From assembly GCF_014193675.1 (NCBI RefSeq), contig NZ_BLXZ01000009.1, positions 124,287-188,286 on the forward strand: a stretch of DNA of 64,000 nt, in the 5' to 3' direction. How positions within the stretch are numbered: position 1 is the stretch's first letter; the number at the start of each line of letters is the position of its first letter. This stretch comes from Geomonas limicola. Its GTDB lineage: Bacteria; Desulfobacterota; Desulfuromonadia; Geobacterales; Geobacteraceae. Under the pieces are notes generated by a model that saw nothing but the letters and a program-made list of their open reading frames with translations, made no database searches and was not told the DNA's origin. Position numbers and translations under genes: made by a program. Below, piece after piece: positions 35,601 through 44,151 of the stretch.

Positions 35601-37296
35601 CGGTGCGGTTGGCGTAGTAACCGATCGCCTCGTAGAAGGCCTCGGCCCAGGGGGTCCAGGAGTTCGCGTTGACGGCGTCGATCGCCGCGATGAGCCCGCT
35701 CCCCGGGGTGTGGTCGCCGAGCGGGGAATGGTTCAGGTAGGAAATCACCCGTCCCCCGTCCAGGTGGGGATCTTCCCGGCAGGCGTCCCGGCTCGCGACG
35801 AGGCAGTCGGAGGCCTGGGCGCATTCGCGCCGGGGTGCCGGGTCGTACTGGCAGTGCTTGACGCAGGGGACCGGGCTCGACTCGTCCCCGCATTCCGAGC
35901 CGGCCCCGTTGTCGTTGAACACCATCGCGCCGAAGTTGATCTGGTTGCCGTACTTCTGTACCAGCCCGGTGGGGGCGCTGGCGGCAGGCACCCGGGGCAC
36001 CAGCGTCCCGGAAACCTCCCCGAGGTTGCTGATCCCGGCATCGAGGATGAACCCCGGGACGTTCAAGGTGGTGCCGGTCATGTTCGCCGTGACCGAGGGA
36101 TCGGTGAGCCAGGGGTGCGCCAGGTCCTTGCAGTAGTCGAGGGTCTGCCTCTCGAGGCAGCTGGACACCATGGGGGAGCCGTAGCCAAAGGTCAGGTCGT
36201 AGCAGGAGCCCAGGTATCCGTTACTGTAGGATTTCCCCTGGTAGGTGGTGAGGTGATGGAACACGCCCCGGCCACAGACGTCGTCGCCGGTGTTCTTGAC
36301 GATGTCAAAGGGGTTGCCGCCATAGACCCCATCGATGCGGGCCTGGCAATCATCCAGGAGTTTCGGGTCAAAGGAGAGCGAGCCGGTAGCGAAGAAGGTG
36401 TAGCAGTCGGCCATGATCTCGGTGTAGACCTTCCCCTTGCTCGGGGTGCCGTCCGCGTCGTACTGGTTGCTCAAACAGCCAAGGGCGGCCTGGCTCAGCG
36501 CAGCGACCCCCGCCCCATCCCGCCAGGCCGTGATCGCCGCGAGACAGGCGTCCCGGTTGTAGAGGTTCGCGTAGATCTCGATCCGCGAGAGTCCCCCCCG
36601 CCCCGACTGGTAGGAGTACTCGGGCTCCGAAGGGATCGGGCCCCGCACCGCGAAGGTAATCGGTATGGTGCCGACCATCTTGACGAAGCGCTTTCCCTGG
36701 CAACCGCGGGTTTCCGCCGACAGGAGGCCGGTTGCCGGGTCGTACTTTCCCCCGGTGAGCGCCCGTTTCTCGAGGTCGAGCTTGCTCATGACGAGCCAGT
36801 TCAGGAAGTTGCCCCGGGCCAGGAAGTTGTCGACGCGCTGGTAGCTGGTCCCCAGCGCGGTCACGTCCGGGACGGTGTTGACGCAGAGGTAGTCGGTACG
36901 GGCGGCGCCGCAGCGCTCCGCGGCGGGGATGCCTGTCGGATCGGCGGCAATCTCGAAGCGGCTGGCGCCAAAATCGTAGCGGTAGGAGAGTTCCGGCTGG
37001 AAGTACCCGAGATAGCTGGCGTTGTTGTCGTAGCTGTCATCCAGGCAGTAGGTGGGGGACTCGGTAGAGGTAGTGGTATAGGCGAGGTCGTACATGCTGG
37101 CCGAGTTGTCGATCATGAGCAAAAGGTTCGGCTTGATGCCGGACCCGGCCAGGGGGGGAACACTGCAGTAGTTCCGTGCGCTGGGAATGCCCGGGACGTC
37201 GGCCCACGCCGGGAGGTTCACCCCGGCCAGCACAAGTGAGCAGAGCAGCACGATCAGGCAGCGTCCCGCCGCGCCTCCTGGATACCTGGTTTCCAT
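32689..37296 (-). CDS. pilY1: PilY1-like type IV pilus tip/assembly protein
   Basis: 1535 aa. A signal peptide (LIVLLCSLVLAGVNLPAWA) precedes a von Willebrand A-like domain whose MIDAS motif is in LLLMIDNSASMYD (D63, S65, S67). More VWA segments follow, such as NNILMVTDGMSTADRARV. The C-terminal half is the PilY1 beta-propeller, with VYLGANDGMLHAF, LYYVDGSPTLVDA and LLIGGMGQGG-like blade motifs. A Ca-binding loop DANGDGSADLV lies near residue 850. PilY1 proteins sit at the pilus tip and control pilus extension, adhesion and surface sensing. GAGGAAGG lies 4-6 nt before ATG. Unusually no minor pilin genes flank it. Confidence 0.92.
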   Translation of the reverse strand: METRYPGGAAGRCLIVLLCSLVLAGVNLPAWADVPGIPSARNYCSVPPLAGSGIKPNLLLMIDNSASMYDLAYTTTSTESPTYCLDDSYDNNASYLGYFQPELSYRYDFGASRFEIAADPTGIPAAERCGAARTDYLCVNTVPDVTALGTSYQRVDNFLARGNFLNWLVMSKLDLEKRALTGGKYDPATGLLSAETRGCQGKRFVKMVGTIPITFAVRGPIPSEPEYSYQSGRGGLSRIEIYANLYNRDACLAAITAWRDGAGVAALSQAALGCLSNQYDADGTPSKGKVYTEIMADCYTFFATGSLSFDPKLLDDCQARIDGVYGGNPFDIVKNTGDDVCGRGVFHHLTTYQGKSYSNGYLGSCYDLTFGYGSPMVSSCLERQTLDYCKDLAHPWLTDPSVTANMTGTTLNVPGFILDAGISNLGEVSGTLVPRVPAASAPTGLVQKYGNQINFGAMVFNDNGAGSECGDESSPVPCVKHCQYDPAPRRECAQASDCLVASRDACREDPHLDGGRVISYLNHSPLGDHTPGSGLIAAIDAVNANSWTPWAEAFYEAIGYYANRTDLRLQAADFDETWIPSQYSCQKNNILMVTDGMSTADRARVVSDYLAGAVRNFGGGGGMPSSQTTSSSDQPGTGPPFQGSYNVDDLAWIANHTNINDPSRPIQNNRDFITSYVVYTGVPCGDPTSGAGYLPDGSCSTGDEGVPEKLMQLVATKGGGRFLNVQRPADLASALSRVFQQIGSGSSAGTDASIISSGDANGALYLQEQFYPAKSFDGGASSASWIGEMQALWYYLDPLLGSSGTASTIREDTGGFLSLDLKRDRVVRFSYDPGAKETRATLYQDANGDGSADLVQTAGYPRPVTLEALQSLWRAGLQLWSRDPQSRTIYTQTDGSNLTTLSSDSTDQRVLLQAASLREAAEIVSYVRGEDAAETRSRSVARTPGGERRVWKLGDIISSTPAVQSVNPLAGYSLTPPRGYGDPSYRAFLKGGAYQGRGTVYLGANDGMLHAFRLGTLQLTPQPEWSAGQRASLEGTDLGREEWAFVPRNALPYLRYLKEPDYPHLYYVDGSPTLVDAAIAGPVECSRDGYWNCPKDDAGSSWRTVLIGGMGQGGATRSPAGSCSEGGGGTCVKSPRTDAGFSAYFALDVTGQRADGKGAAPRLLWEFAPPGLGFATSGPAILKINAARDGTSALPAHTKNGRWFAVFASGPTGSIDPDLCQFQGTSDQNLKLFVVDLNPAGPLVLGVNYWVIDTGIANAFGGSLSGAGIDADRWSPVSDGFYQDDALYLGYTRKAGDGSWTGGVLRLLTRERLDPATWQVSRVIDGIGPVTGSISKLQDRRNNKLWLYFGTGRYFYNRDDLSAGRALFGVQEPCYRPDNTLTPKDGIVCTAAALGVADLYDASRGPVPAGSDTKGWWIGLDPAADGYGSERFTANPGALTGGVVYFPSFKPASDPCRQGSSYLWGVRYDTAGSAPRSGKGLVPLSDASTAELSLSGWSDRDGRRSEALSGKPGNARLVTNSGLKPLKKIIHIQER

Positions 37297-37452
37297 GGCA
37301 CCCTTCCTCGTCTTGGGGCGGCCGCTGCACCGCCATTAGGATTTTCAAACCTGCACTAGTATAGCCGCAGGCCCGCCAAAATAAAGCAGGCGGGGCCCGG
37401 GAAACGGGTTGGCTGCAGGTTTCGCTGCCAGGATGGAGGGGAGAGGTCGGCG

Positions 37453-39084
37453 TTAGCGGCGCGGGAGGGTGCCGCCGGGAGCCGTAAGGCCCAGTAGTTT
37501 GGGGGAGAAATCGAGGTGCTGGTAGTCCGGGAAGCGCCAGTCGCCCCCCCAGCGAAAGCCGCGCTCGAGGAAGGCGTCGAGGGGGGCAGTCCCGGGAAGC
37601 AGCATCCCGGGCCGGGGGCGGTCCCGGTCCAGATACTGCGCGGCAGCGGGGGGAGCGATCGGGCAGGCAGCCGGGTAGCGGGGACACCAGCACGCGGCAG
37701 CGTTGTCCCGGCAGCCCGCAGTGGCGAGGAGCTCGGCCTCCAGCGTCGCGCGGTCCAGCCCCAGGGCCGGCAGCGCCTCGCGGTCCGGGCTCAGGAAGGG
37801 GTTCTGGACCGGGTTCAGGTCGAGGGCGGTACCGTAACTGTGCAGGGAGAAGGTCCCCGGTTTGCCGGGAACGCAGCGGCAGTTGAAGCCGGAGCTGTTG
37901 TCGGCTGCCATGGAGCGTGCATCGTCCCCGGCGTACTCGTCGATGAGCCGCAAGGAGGCGATGGGGAAACGGGTACGGTACAACGTCTCCAGTGCGTCCA
38001 GTGCCAGCGGGGCCAGCGCGGCGTGGAGCACCAGTTCGCCGTAGTGGCTTACGCCGTCGAATCCCCAGTAGCGCAGCACCAGGTAGGCGAGTTCCCCGGG
38101 AGCCACCGGGCACCCCGGCCGCCAGGAGCCGCTTCTCTCCAGCTGGCGCTGCAGCTCGACCGGCAGGGTTACCGCGGCCCCCCGGTACTCACCCTGCCGG
38201 TTCAGGGCCAGGGGACGCCCCCCGGCAAGGCGCGTCCGGAACTCCTGTGGCAGGTCGGAAGGCAGAGTTTGGGCGATCCCCCCGGCAAGTACCTTGAGAT
38301 CATCCGGTGAGCCGAGCGCGAGCTTCGGGTGGCGCTCCGGGTCGAGCCAGGCCAAAAGCCTGAGCAGGTCGGGCTCATTCAGGGAAACGCACCCGGAGGT
38401 GGTTGCGCCCGGAGCACGCTCGAGGTGCAGGAAGATGGCGCTTCCCAGGCCGCGCAGCACCGGGTCGCTGTTGTAGTCGAGCACCAGCACCCACCGGTAG
38501 AGCTGGTCTGGGCGCAGTAGCCGCTCAAAGGAGCGCGGCGCGCCGGTGCCGCGCAGCACCGGGCGGTTGTAGTCCGGGGAGAGCGGGTCGTCGACCCAGA
38601 GATCGTCCGGTCCCACCTGCCGGTAGGGGAGCCGTCCCGGTGCGTCGGCACCCGCGCCGAAACTCCCGGTCAGGGGAAAGAGTCCCGAAGGGGTGCGACC
38701 GTCACCTTCGCGCTTCTCCCAGGGAGGGGCCACACCGTTGCGGCCGAGGTTCACCGCGACCGCAACGAAACCCGGCGCCGGCCGCCAGCCGCCGTGCTCC
38801 CGCGTCAGGGGGTAGAGTGTCCCTTGGCTCGGGAGCCCCGCCGAAGGAGCTACGTAGAGCAGCTGGTCCCCTGGGAGCGCGTCGGGAAGCAGGCGTTCCA
38901 ACAGTTCACGGGCCGTCTCCGGCAGTTCGCTTGCCCCCCGTTCCCCCGCGCCGGAAACCAGGCGCAGCCCGGAGCAGCCGAAAAGGGAGAGGGTCAGGGC
39001 GAGGAGCACGGCGCGCGCTCCCCAGCGTAACAGGACGGCAGGAACGCGAGATCCCGTGATGGGTGCAGTGGAACTGGTAACCAT
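37453..39084 (-). CDS. Lipoprotein fusing L,D-transpeptidase (YkuD) and M15 D,D-carboxypeptidase-like domains
   Basis: 543 aa. The N-terminus has a lipobox (LTLSLFGC). Residues about 75-260 form a YkuD domain ending in FLHLERAPGATTSGCVSL, with the catalytic His and Cys232. Residues about 340-540 match M15 (VanY/DacC-type) zinc peptidases: SLHSYGTALDLNPVQNPFL carries the His and Asp ligands and FPDYQHLDF the last His. The first domain would cross-link or anchor stem peptides, the second would cut D-Ala ends or other D-amino bonds. Both acting in one envelope lipoprotein is unusual. The start at 39084 lacks a good ribosome-binding site, so an internal start cannot be excluded. Confidence 0.85.
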   Translation of the reverse strand: MVTSSTAPITGSRVPAVLLRWGARAVLLALTLSLFGCSGLRLVSGAGERGASELPETARELLERLLPDALPGDQLLYVAPSAGLPSQGTLYPLTREHGGWRPAPGFVAVAVNLGRNGVAPPWEKREGDGRTPSGLFPLTGSFGAGADAPGRLPYRQVGPDDLWVDDPLSPDYNRPVLRGTGAPRSFERLLRPDQLYRWVLVLDYNSDPVLRGLGSAIFLHLERAPGATTSGCVSLNEPDLLRLLAWLDPERHPKLALGSPDDLKVLAGGIAQTLPSDLPQEFRTRLAGGRPLALNRQGEYRGAAVTLPVELQRQLERSGSWRPGCPVAPGELAYLVLRYWGFDGVSHYGELVLHAALAPLALDALETLYRTRFPIASLRLIDEYAGDDARSMAADNSSGFNCRCVPGKPGTFSLHSYGTALDLNPVQNPFLSPDREALPALGLDRATLEAELLATAGCRDNAAACWCPRYPAACPIAPPAAAQYLDRDRPRPGMLLPGTAPLDAFLERGFRWGGDWRFPDYQHLDFSPKLLGLTAPGGTLPRR

Positions 39085-39149
39085 GAGGAAGGATCTACTA
39101 CGAGGAGGTGGGCAAAAGCAAGTGAATCCTGGAACGGGCCAGGTGCGGG

Positions 39150-39614
39150 CTAACCAGGACGCGCGGCGGCCCGGCGGATCCGCTCGGCGACCTCGGCCAT
39201 CTCGGCTTCGTCGCGGTACCCCACCCGGGGCCAGAAGAAACCTTTCAGGCCGTCACCCATCCGGCGCGGCACGATGTGGACATGCAGATGGGGGACGCTC
39301 TGGCTCACCCGGTTGTTGAGGGCGACAAAACTCCCCTGGGCATCCAGGGCAAGCTCGACGGCCCGGGCCAGCAGCTGGGCGGACAGGAACAGCGGGGTCA
39401 CGAGGTGCGGCGGCAGTTCCGGCAGCGTGACGTGGTGCGCCCTGGGAACCACCAGGAGGTGCCCGGGGAACAGCGGCCGGCGGTCCAGAAAGGCCACCGT
39501 CAGGTCGTCCTGATAAACCGTGTGGGCCGGCAGTTCGCCCCGCACGATGGCACAGAACCGGCAGGTAGCAACCGTCTCGCTGCCGGCGACTGTTGTTCCC
39601 GTTTCCCGTTCCAT
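39150..39614 (-). CDS. HIT family hydrolase
   Basis: 154 aa starting MERETGTTVAGSETVAT. The CRFCAIVRGELPAH start, PLFPGHLLVVPRAHHVTL and the histidine triad in PHLHVHIVPRR are diagnostic. HIT proteins hydrolyse or transfer nucleotide monophosphates, such as Ap4A-type dinucleotides. Zinc-type Cys (CRFC) are present near the N-terminus. The start at 39614 has GGGAGGAG 5 nt upstream; a longer frame lacks one. It is separated from the lipoprotein gene by 65 bp. Confidence 0.92.
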   Translation of the reverse strand: MERETGTTVAGSETVATCRFCAIVRGELPAHTVYQDDLTVAFLDRRPLFPGHLLVVPRAHHVTLPELPPHLVTPLFLSAQLLARAVELALDAQGSFVALNNRVSQSVPHLHVHIVPRRMGDGLKGFFWPRVGYRDEAEMAEVAERIRRAAARPG

Positions 39615-39813
39615 GGCTCTCCTCCCGTTCCGCAGCCTCCCCTCGCCCACTGGGATCGATTCTACTCGCCCGGTGCACCATGGCAAGGGGAGGAGCGAAG
39701 CGGTGCCAGACTTGAAGAAACCAGGGACCCGGCTATATTAATCAGCTGTAATGCTTTCCGCACACCCGCCCCCGCAGGGGGGCTCACCAGCCTGAACCGT
39801 ACCGAGGGGTCCC

Positions 39814-40647
39814 ATGAGCATCGTGCGCTCGTTTTTCATCGCCGTTAGCGCCTGCCTCGTCTTCACGCCACCGGCGGACGCCGCATTGAAGCTCAAATCG
39901 CTGTGCGAGATCCACTACCCGAGCGACGACCGGATCGAGTGGACCTGCGAGAAGCTCGAGTGGCAGGACACGCCCGCCTCGAAGTTCGGGGCCTCCTGGC
40001 AGGACGTGCTCCGCTTCAACCGGCTGGACCGGCGCCATTTCCTGGGCGGCCGCTCCATCAAGGTCCCCAAGAACCTGACCCAGATCTTCCACTACAGCCC
40101 GCTCCCCCTCAGCTATCCCGAGGCGTCCCGGGAAGCCAAGTTCATACTCATCGACCAAGGCGAGATGTTCCTGGGGGCCTACGCGTACGGCCGGCTGGTG
40201 CTCTCTTTTCCCGCTGCCATTGGTATCGAGAACCATCGTGTGCCGACAGGCGACTACCAGGTTGACGCCGCGGACCGCACCCACCAGTCCAACCTCTACC
40301 AGGTCGAAGAGATCGACCGCCCCTACCCGATGCACTACGGTCTGCGCTTCTTCGTCGACAAGAGCAAGGACGGCTGGCCCTCCTACTGGATCCACGGCCG
40401 GAACCTCCCCGGCTACCCCGCCTCGCACGGCTGCGTCGGCCTCTACGACGAGGAGATGCAGGTGGAATACTACAGCGCTCACGACCAGAAGGTGAACAAG
40501 AAGTACTACCACCCGCTCACCCTCCCCTACCTGGAAGGGGCCCGGAAGCTCTACCAGTGGGTGGTGGACCCGCGCAGCGACCCGGGCACCTTCCACCTGA
40601 TCGGAAACGGCCCCAAGGTGAAGGTAGTCGGAGAACCGCCGATCTAG
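39814..40647 (+). CDS. L,D-transpeptidase (YkuD family)
   Basis: 277 aa with a signal peptide (MSIVRSFFIAVSACLVFTPP, cut near ADA-ALK). A LysM-like segment (WQDVLRFNRLDRRHFLGGRSIKVP) is followed by YkuD. The signature is YWIHGRNLPGYPASHGCVGLY with catalytic Cys207. Such enzymes cross-link peptidoglycan via 3-3 bonds or attach outer membrane proteins to it. It is divergent from the HIT gene. With the nearby fused YkuD/M15 lipoprotein and the penicillin-binding protein, it suggests a local interest in wall remodelling. Confidence 0.92.
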   Translation: MSIVRSFFIAVSACLVFTPPADAALKLKSLCEIHYPSDDRIEWTCEKLEWQDTPASKFGASWQDVLRFNRLDRRHFLGGRSIKVPKNLTQIFHYSPLPLSYPEASREAKFILIDQGEMFLGAYAYGRLVLSFPAAIGIENHRVPTGDYQVDAADRTHQSNLYQVEEIDRPYPMHYGLRFFVDKSKDGWPSYWIHGRNLPGYPASHGCVGLYDEEMQVEYYSAHDQKVNKKYYHPLTLPYLEGARKLYQWVVDPRSDPGTFHLIGNGPKVKVVGEPPI

Positions 40648-40870
40648 TAGCGAACTCCCGCGCCCCGCGGGCGATCCCCCGAAGTTTTCTCCCTCACCAG
40701 TCCTCCAGCCCCCTCATGATGGCACGGTCCACAGGTTCCTCTCCTCATGCTCGCCCGGCTGGGCTCCCTGCCGCCCCCCCTTTTCGCCTCCCCCCGGGCA
40801 GCTACGACCGGCGTTGCCTGGCGGCGGGTGCGCCGATTTCTGTCCTAGGGCCGACGGCCGCAGGAGTACA

Positions 40871-41002
40871 ATGAACTGGAAGGTAAGGAGGCTCTATCAT
40901 GAGATTTTCAACGCCGCAGGGACACCGTTTCGTTCACGGAAACAGCACGTTCCCGGGCGTTCCTACCTTGGAACGCGGCCTAGGCCAGGCATGCAGAGCT
41001 AA
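40871..41002 (+). CDS. Possible 43-aa basic peptide
   Basis: ATG at 40871 after GCAGGAG, 4 nt away. The peptide is rich in Arg, Lys and His (starts MNWKVRRLYHEIFNAAGTPF) and overlaps a second frame at 40899 in another register. There is no family evidence. It may be real or a chance frame. Confidence 0.3.
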   Translation: MNWKVRRLYHEIFNAAGTPFRSRKQHVPGRSYLGTRPRPGMQS

Positions 41003-41006
41003 CTGA
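40899..41006 (+). CDS. Possible 35-aa peptide in an overlapping frame
   Basis: ATG at 40899 behind a strong AAGGAGG, 8 nt away. It starts MRFSTPQGHRFVHGNSTFPG and stops just before the hairpin at 41010-41038. It shares DNA with the 43-aa frame. The ribosome-binding site is better than that of the longer frame. No family is recognised. Confidence 0.3.
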   Translation: MRFSTPQGHRFVHGNSTFPGVPTLERGLGQACRAN

Positions 41007-41009
41007 ACC

Positions 41010-41045
41010 GGCCCGGAAACACCGAAGTGGTCCGGGCCTCCCTTT
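41010..41045 (+). terminator. Hairpin before the CHASE3 kinase
   Basis: GGCCCGG and CCGGGCC form a 7-bp stem closing a 15-base loop, followed by TCCCTTT. It could end the short frames above or attenuate transcription into the kinase, whose ATG lies 55 bp on. Confidence 0.5.
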
Positions 41046-41099
41046 CCGCTGTTCAGCTCCCGCCCCGGGTGGCGGGAACCCAGGGTTACGGAAACGTCC

Positions 41100-43430
41100 A
41101 TGTCGATGAAGAAGAGATGCCAACTGGTGCTCGATGCCCTGGCGAAGCTCTGGCGAGCCGAGCCGGTCTTCGGCATCTTCCAGCGTGCCGACCTTGCCAA
41201 GGGGCGCCTGGTGCTCCTGGCCAGCTTCGCCATCACGCTGGCCATCTCGGTCTGCATGGGTTTTTTCTCCTACCAGAACCTGAGAGCCACCCGCGAGGCG
41301 AACCGTTGGGAGAAGCACACCTACCTGGTGATCCTGGAGCTGGACAGCCTGCTCAGTGCGGCAAAGGATGCCGAGTCGGGAGAACGGGGCTTCCTGATCA
41401 CCGGGGACCTGAAGTACCTGGCTCCCTACTACCAGGCCATCGGCAACGTGAACGCCCACCTGGCAACCCTGCGGCGTCTCATCCGCGACAACCCGGACCA
41501 GCAGCACCGTCTGGACCGCATCGAACCGGAACTGCGCAGCAAGCTCGCTCTTTTGGACGAGAATATCCGGCTGCGCTCCACGCGCGGCTACCAGGCGGCA
41601 CGCGAGCACCTCACGAGCGACCTGGGGCGCCGGACTATGGATGACCTGCGCGAGCAGGTGGGGCAGGCGGTACGCCAGGAAAAGCGGGTGCTCAGGGAGC
41701 GGGCGCTGGTGGAGCGGACCTACTCGGCCCGCAACTTCTCCTACCTGCTCGGCGCCAACCTGGTCGGGGTGCTGCTTTTGTGCATCCTGTACCTGTTTTT
41801 GTGGCGTGAGTTCAGCCGCCGCATCCACAACGAGCGCGACCTGATCGCCAACCGGGACCTTCTCGAGCAACAAAACCGCGAGCTGCGTAGCGCCGGTGAG
41901 GAACGCCAGGCAATGGAGGCCCTCATCGGCAAGTTCAGCGATCTCTACGACCTGGCACCGGTCGGGTATTTCAACCTGGACCGCTGCGGGGTGATCCGGG
42001 CCGTGAACCTCACCGGGGCGAGTTTCCTGGGCATAGAGCGATCCACGCTCTTGGGTCGCCCGCTGGAAGGCTTCCTCACCGAGCCAGGCCGCCCCGCGTT
42101 CCTGGAGTTTTTGGAGCGGGTCTTCGTCAACCTGGGGGAAAAGGCAAGTGGAGAGGTGGTGTTCCAGGGCGAGGTCTTCGCCCGGGTCGAAGGGGTGGCC
42201 TCGGCATCCCGGGAGGACTGCCGGGTGGCCATCTTCGATATTTCGGATCTCAAGCGCTCGGAACAGGAGCGCAGCCGCCTCGAAGACCAGTTGCACCAGT
42301 CCCAGAAGATGGAATCGGTGGGACGGCTGGCGGGCGGGGTGGCCCACGACTTCAACAACATGCTGAGCGTGATCCTGGGGCAGGCGAACCTCGCCCTCAT
42401 GGACCTCTCCCCCGGCGATCCGCACTATACGGCGCTCGACGAGATCCGCAAGGCGGCCGAGCGGTCGGCGGACCTGACCCGCCAGTTGCTCGCCTTCGCC
42501 CGGCGCCAGCCGGTCGCCCCGAAGGTGCTGGACCTGAACCGGACCATCGAAGGGATGCTCACCATCCTGGAGAGGATCCTGGGGGAAAACCTCCGGCTCG
42601 CCTGGCATCCCGGGCCCGGGCTGTGGCCGGTCCGCATCGATCCAAGCCAGGTGGACCAGATCCTGGCGAACCTCTGTTCCAATGCCCGCGACGCCCTGGG
42701 CGAGACCGGCACGATCAGCATCAGCACCCAGAACCGGACCCTCGACGAGGAGTACTGCGCCCACAACGCCGAGCTGGTGCCGGGCGACTACGTGCGGCTC
42801 GCGGTGAGCGACGACGGCTCCGGCATGGACGAGGAACTCATCAGCCACATCTTCGAGCCGTTTTTCACCACCAAGGGGGCCGGCAAGGGAACCGGCCTGG
42901 GACTCGCCACCGTTTTCGGGGCGGTGAAACAAAACAGCGGGTTCATCAACGTCTCAAGCGAGCCGGGGCTGGGGACCACCTTCAGCATCTACCTGCCGCG
43001 ACACCGGGAGGAGCAAGCGTCGGCGAGCCAGAGGCCGGGGGAAGCGACCGCCCAAAAGGGGCAGGAAACGGTCCTGGTGGTGGAGGACGAGGAGGCGGTT
43101 TTGAGCATGGCGCAGCAGATCCTGACCCGGCAGGGGTACCGCGTGCTGGCGGCGAACTCGCCCGCCGAGGCGATCAGGCTTACCAGGGAGCACACCGGGG
43201 AGATCGCGCTGTTGATCACGGATGTGGTCATGCCTGAGATGAGCGGGAGGGACCTGGCGGCGCAGCTGCTGCGGGAGAACCCGAACCTGAAACTCCTGTT
43301 CATGTCCGGCTACACCTCGGACATCGTCACGCACCACGGAGTGCTCGACGAGGGGACCTATTTCCTGCAGAAACCGTTCAGCAGGGGGGAACTTGCAACC
43401 AAGGTGCGCGAGGTGTTGGACCGCAATTGA
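41100..43430 (+). CDS. CHASE3 hybrid sensor histidine kinase
   Basis: 776 aa. Membrane segments near residues 37-60 and 213-235 bracket an extracytoplasmic CHASE3 domain with the signature KDAESGERGFLITGD. A PAS domain (about 275-380), HisKA with His416 in GGVAHDFNN, HATPase (NLCSNARDAL, DDGSGMDEE, KGTGLGLATV) and a receiver (Asp about 708 in LLITDVVMP) follow. This is the NtrB-like architecture common in Geobacter; the receiver probably passes phosphate to an unlinked partner. The ligand is unknown. The ATG at 41100 has a weak upstream site. It is convergent with a coiled-coil gene. Confidence 0.93.
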   Translation: MSMKKRCQLVLDALAKLWRAEPVFGIFQRADLAKGRLVLLASFAITLAISVCMGFFSYQNLRATREANRWEKHTYLVILELDSLLSAAKDAESGERGFLITGDLKYLAPYYQAIGNVNAHLATLRRLIRDNPDQQHRLDRIEPELRSKLALLDENIRLRSTRGYQAAREHLTSDLGRRTMDDLREQVGQAVRQEKRVLRERALVERTYSARNFSYLLGANLVGVLLLCILYLFLWREFSRRIHNERDLIANRDLLEQQNRELRSAGEERQAMEALIGKFSDLYDLAPVGYFNLDRCGVIRAVNLTGASFLGIERSTLLGRPLEGFLTEPGRPAFLEFLERVFVNLGEKASGEVVFQGEVFARVEGVASASREDCRVAIFDISDLKRSEQERSRLEDQLHQSQKMESVGRLAGGVAHDFNNMLSVILGQANLALMDLSPGDPHYTALDEIRKAAERSADLTRQLLAFARRQPVAPKVLDLNRTIEGMLTILERILGENLRLAWHPGPGLWPVRIDPSQVDQILANLCSNARDALGETGTISISTQNRTLDEEYCAHNAELVPGDYVRLAVSDDGSGMDEELISHIFEPFFTTKGAGKGTGLGLATVFGAVKQNSGFINVSSEPGLGTTFSIYLPRHREEQASASQRPGEATAQKGQETVLVVEDEEAVLSMAQQILTRQGYRVLAANSPAEAIRLTREHTGEIALLITDVVMPEMSGRDLAAQLLRENPNLKLLFMSGYTSDIVTHHGVLDEGTYFLQKPFSRGELATKVREVLDRN

Positions 43431-43456
43431 GCGCGGCCGGCGTGGGGCGGGGCCCG

Positions 43457-43476
43457 GGCCGCCCGGGAGGGCGGCC
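43457..43476. terminator. Hairpin between convergent genes
   Basis: GGCCGCCC and GGGCGGCC form a perfect 8-bp stem with a GGGA loop between the kinase end (43430) and the coiled-coil gene end (43490). There is no T-run on either side, so intrinsic termination is uncertain. Confidence 0.45.
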
Positions 43477-43489
43477 GGTAAAGGAGAGC

Positions 43490-43783
43490 CTAGGAGGCGT
43501 AGCGGGTGGTTTGATCCTTGATCTGGTGGATGTGTCCCTTGATCTGCTCGATTTCGGCCTTGATCCTGCCGGAGTTGCAGGCAGTGCGGATCTGTTCGTA
43601 GAGCGAGTTGAACTCGCGCTCGCTGCTGGCTACCCCTGCCACCCGGTACTCCACTTTCTGGTCCAGGAGGATGCGCTTGGTCTGTATCAGCTGAACCTCG
43701 AGCTTGAGCTTCTCGATGATCGGCAGATCGCTGTTCTTCAGCTCCGCCAGGCACTTGGTGAGAATGCTGTATTGCTTCAACAT
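43490..43783 (-). CDS. Small coiled-coil protein (97 aa)
   Basis: 97 aa, rich in Leu, Ile, Lys and Glu with heptad spacing (LAELKNSDLPIIEKLKLEVQ, KAEIEQIKGHIHQIKD), predicted to be two long helices. It carries two Cys (residues about 11 and 70). GGGAGG lies 6 nt before ATG. The family is not recognised. It is convergent with the kinase but probably unrelated to it. Confidence 0.65.
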   Translation of the reverse strand: MLKQYSILTKCLAELKNSDLPIIEKLKLEVQLIQTKRILLDQKVEYRVAGVASSEREFNSLYEQIRTACNSGRIKAEIEQIKGHIHQIKDQTTRYAS

Positions 43784-44151
43784 AAAGGGTCCTCCCGTTC
43801 TGGTAACTACGCCGAGTGATTAACCAAAAAGCGTACCAACGGGCGGAACGGGGATACTTCCTAACTTTTCAGACAGTTACGAACCACCCGGCAGGTACGG
43901 CCGGTTCCGGGCTCTGTTCCTTTTCTTACACCCTGCAGGGCCAGGACCGAAAAAGCGGCACAATGACAAGCATTTATGCTGGCACTGTAAAAAAACGAAC
44001 ACTGTGAATAATTTTACGACTCTATCTTGCAGCGCGTATCCTATCAAAGTATATTAAATCTACATTAATTACACCGTGAGCGAAATAGCAGATTGAGTCA
44101 GATGTTTACCTAGAGGATCCCAAATAGAGAACAAAGTGTTTCCAATGAGTA
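43784..44151. other. Intergenic region, AT-rich on the right
   Basis: 368 bp between two minus-strand genes. Bases about 43975-44100 are AT-rich, unlike the coding regions. No promoter pair, terminator or structured RNA could be assigned with confidence. Confidence 0.4.

Larger units (their letters stand above)
40648..41099. other. Intergenic region with nested small frames and a hairpin
   Basis: 452 bp between the L,D-transpeptidase and the CHASE3 kinase. The first 200 bp look empty. The right half holds two overlapping short frames with ribosome-binding sites (40871 and 40899) and a hairpin at 41010-41038. No riboswitch consensus was recognised. Confidence 0.4.
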
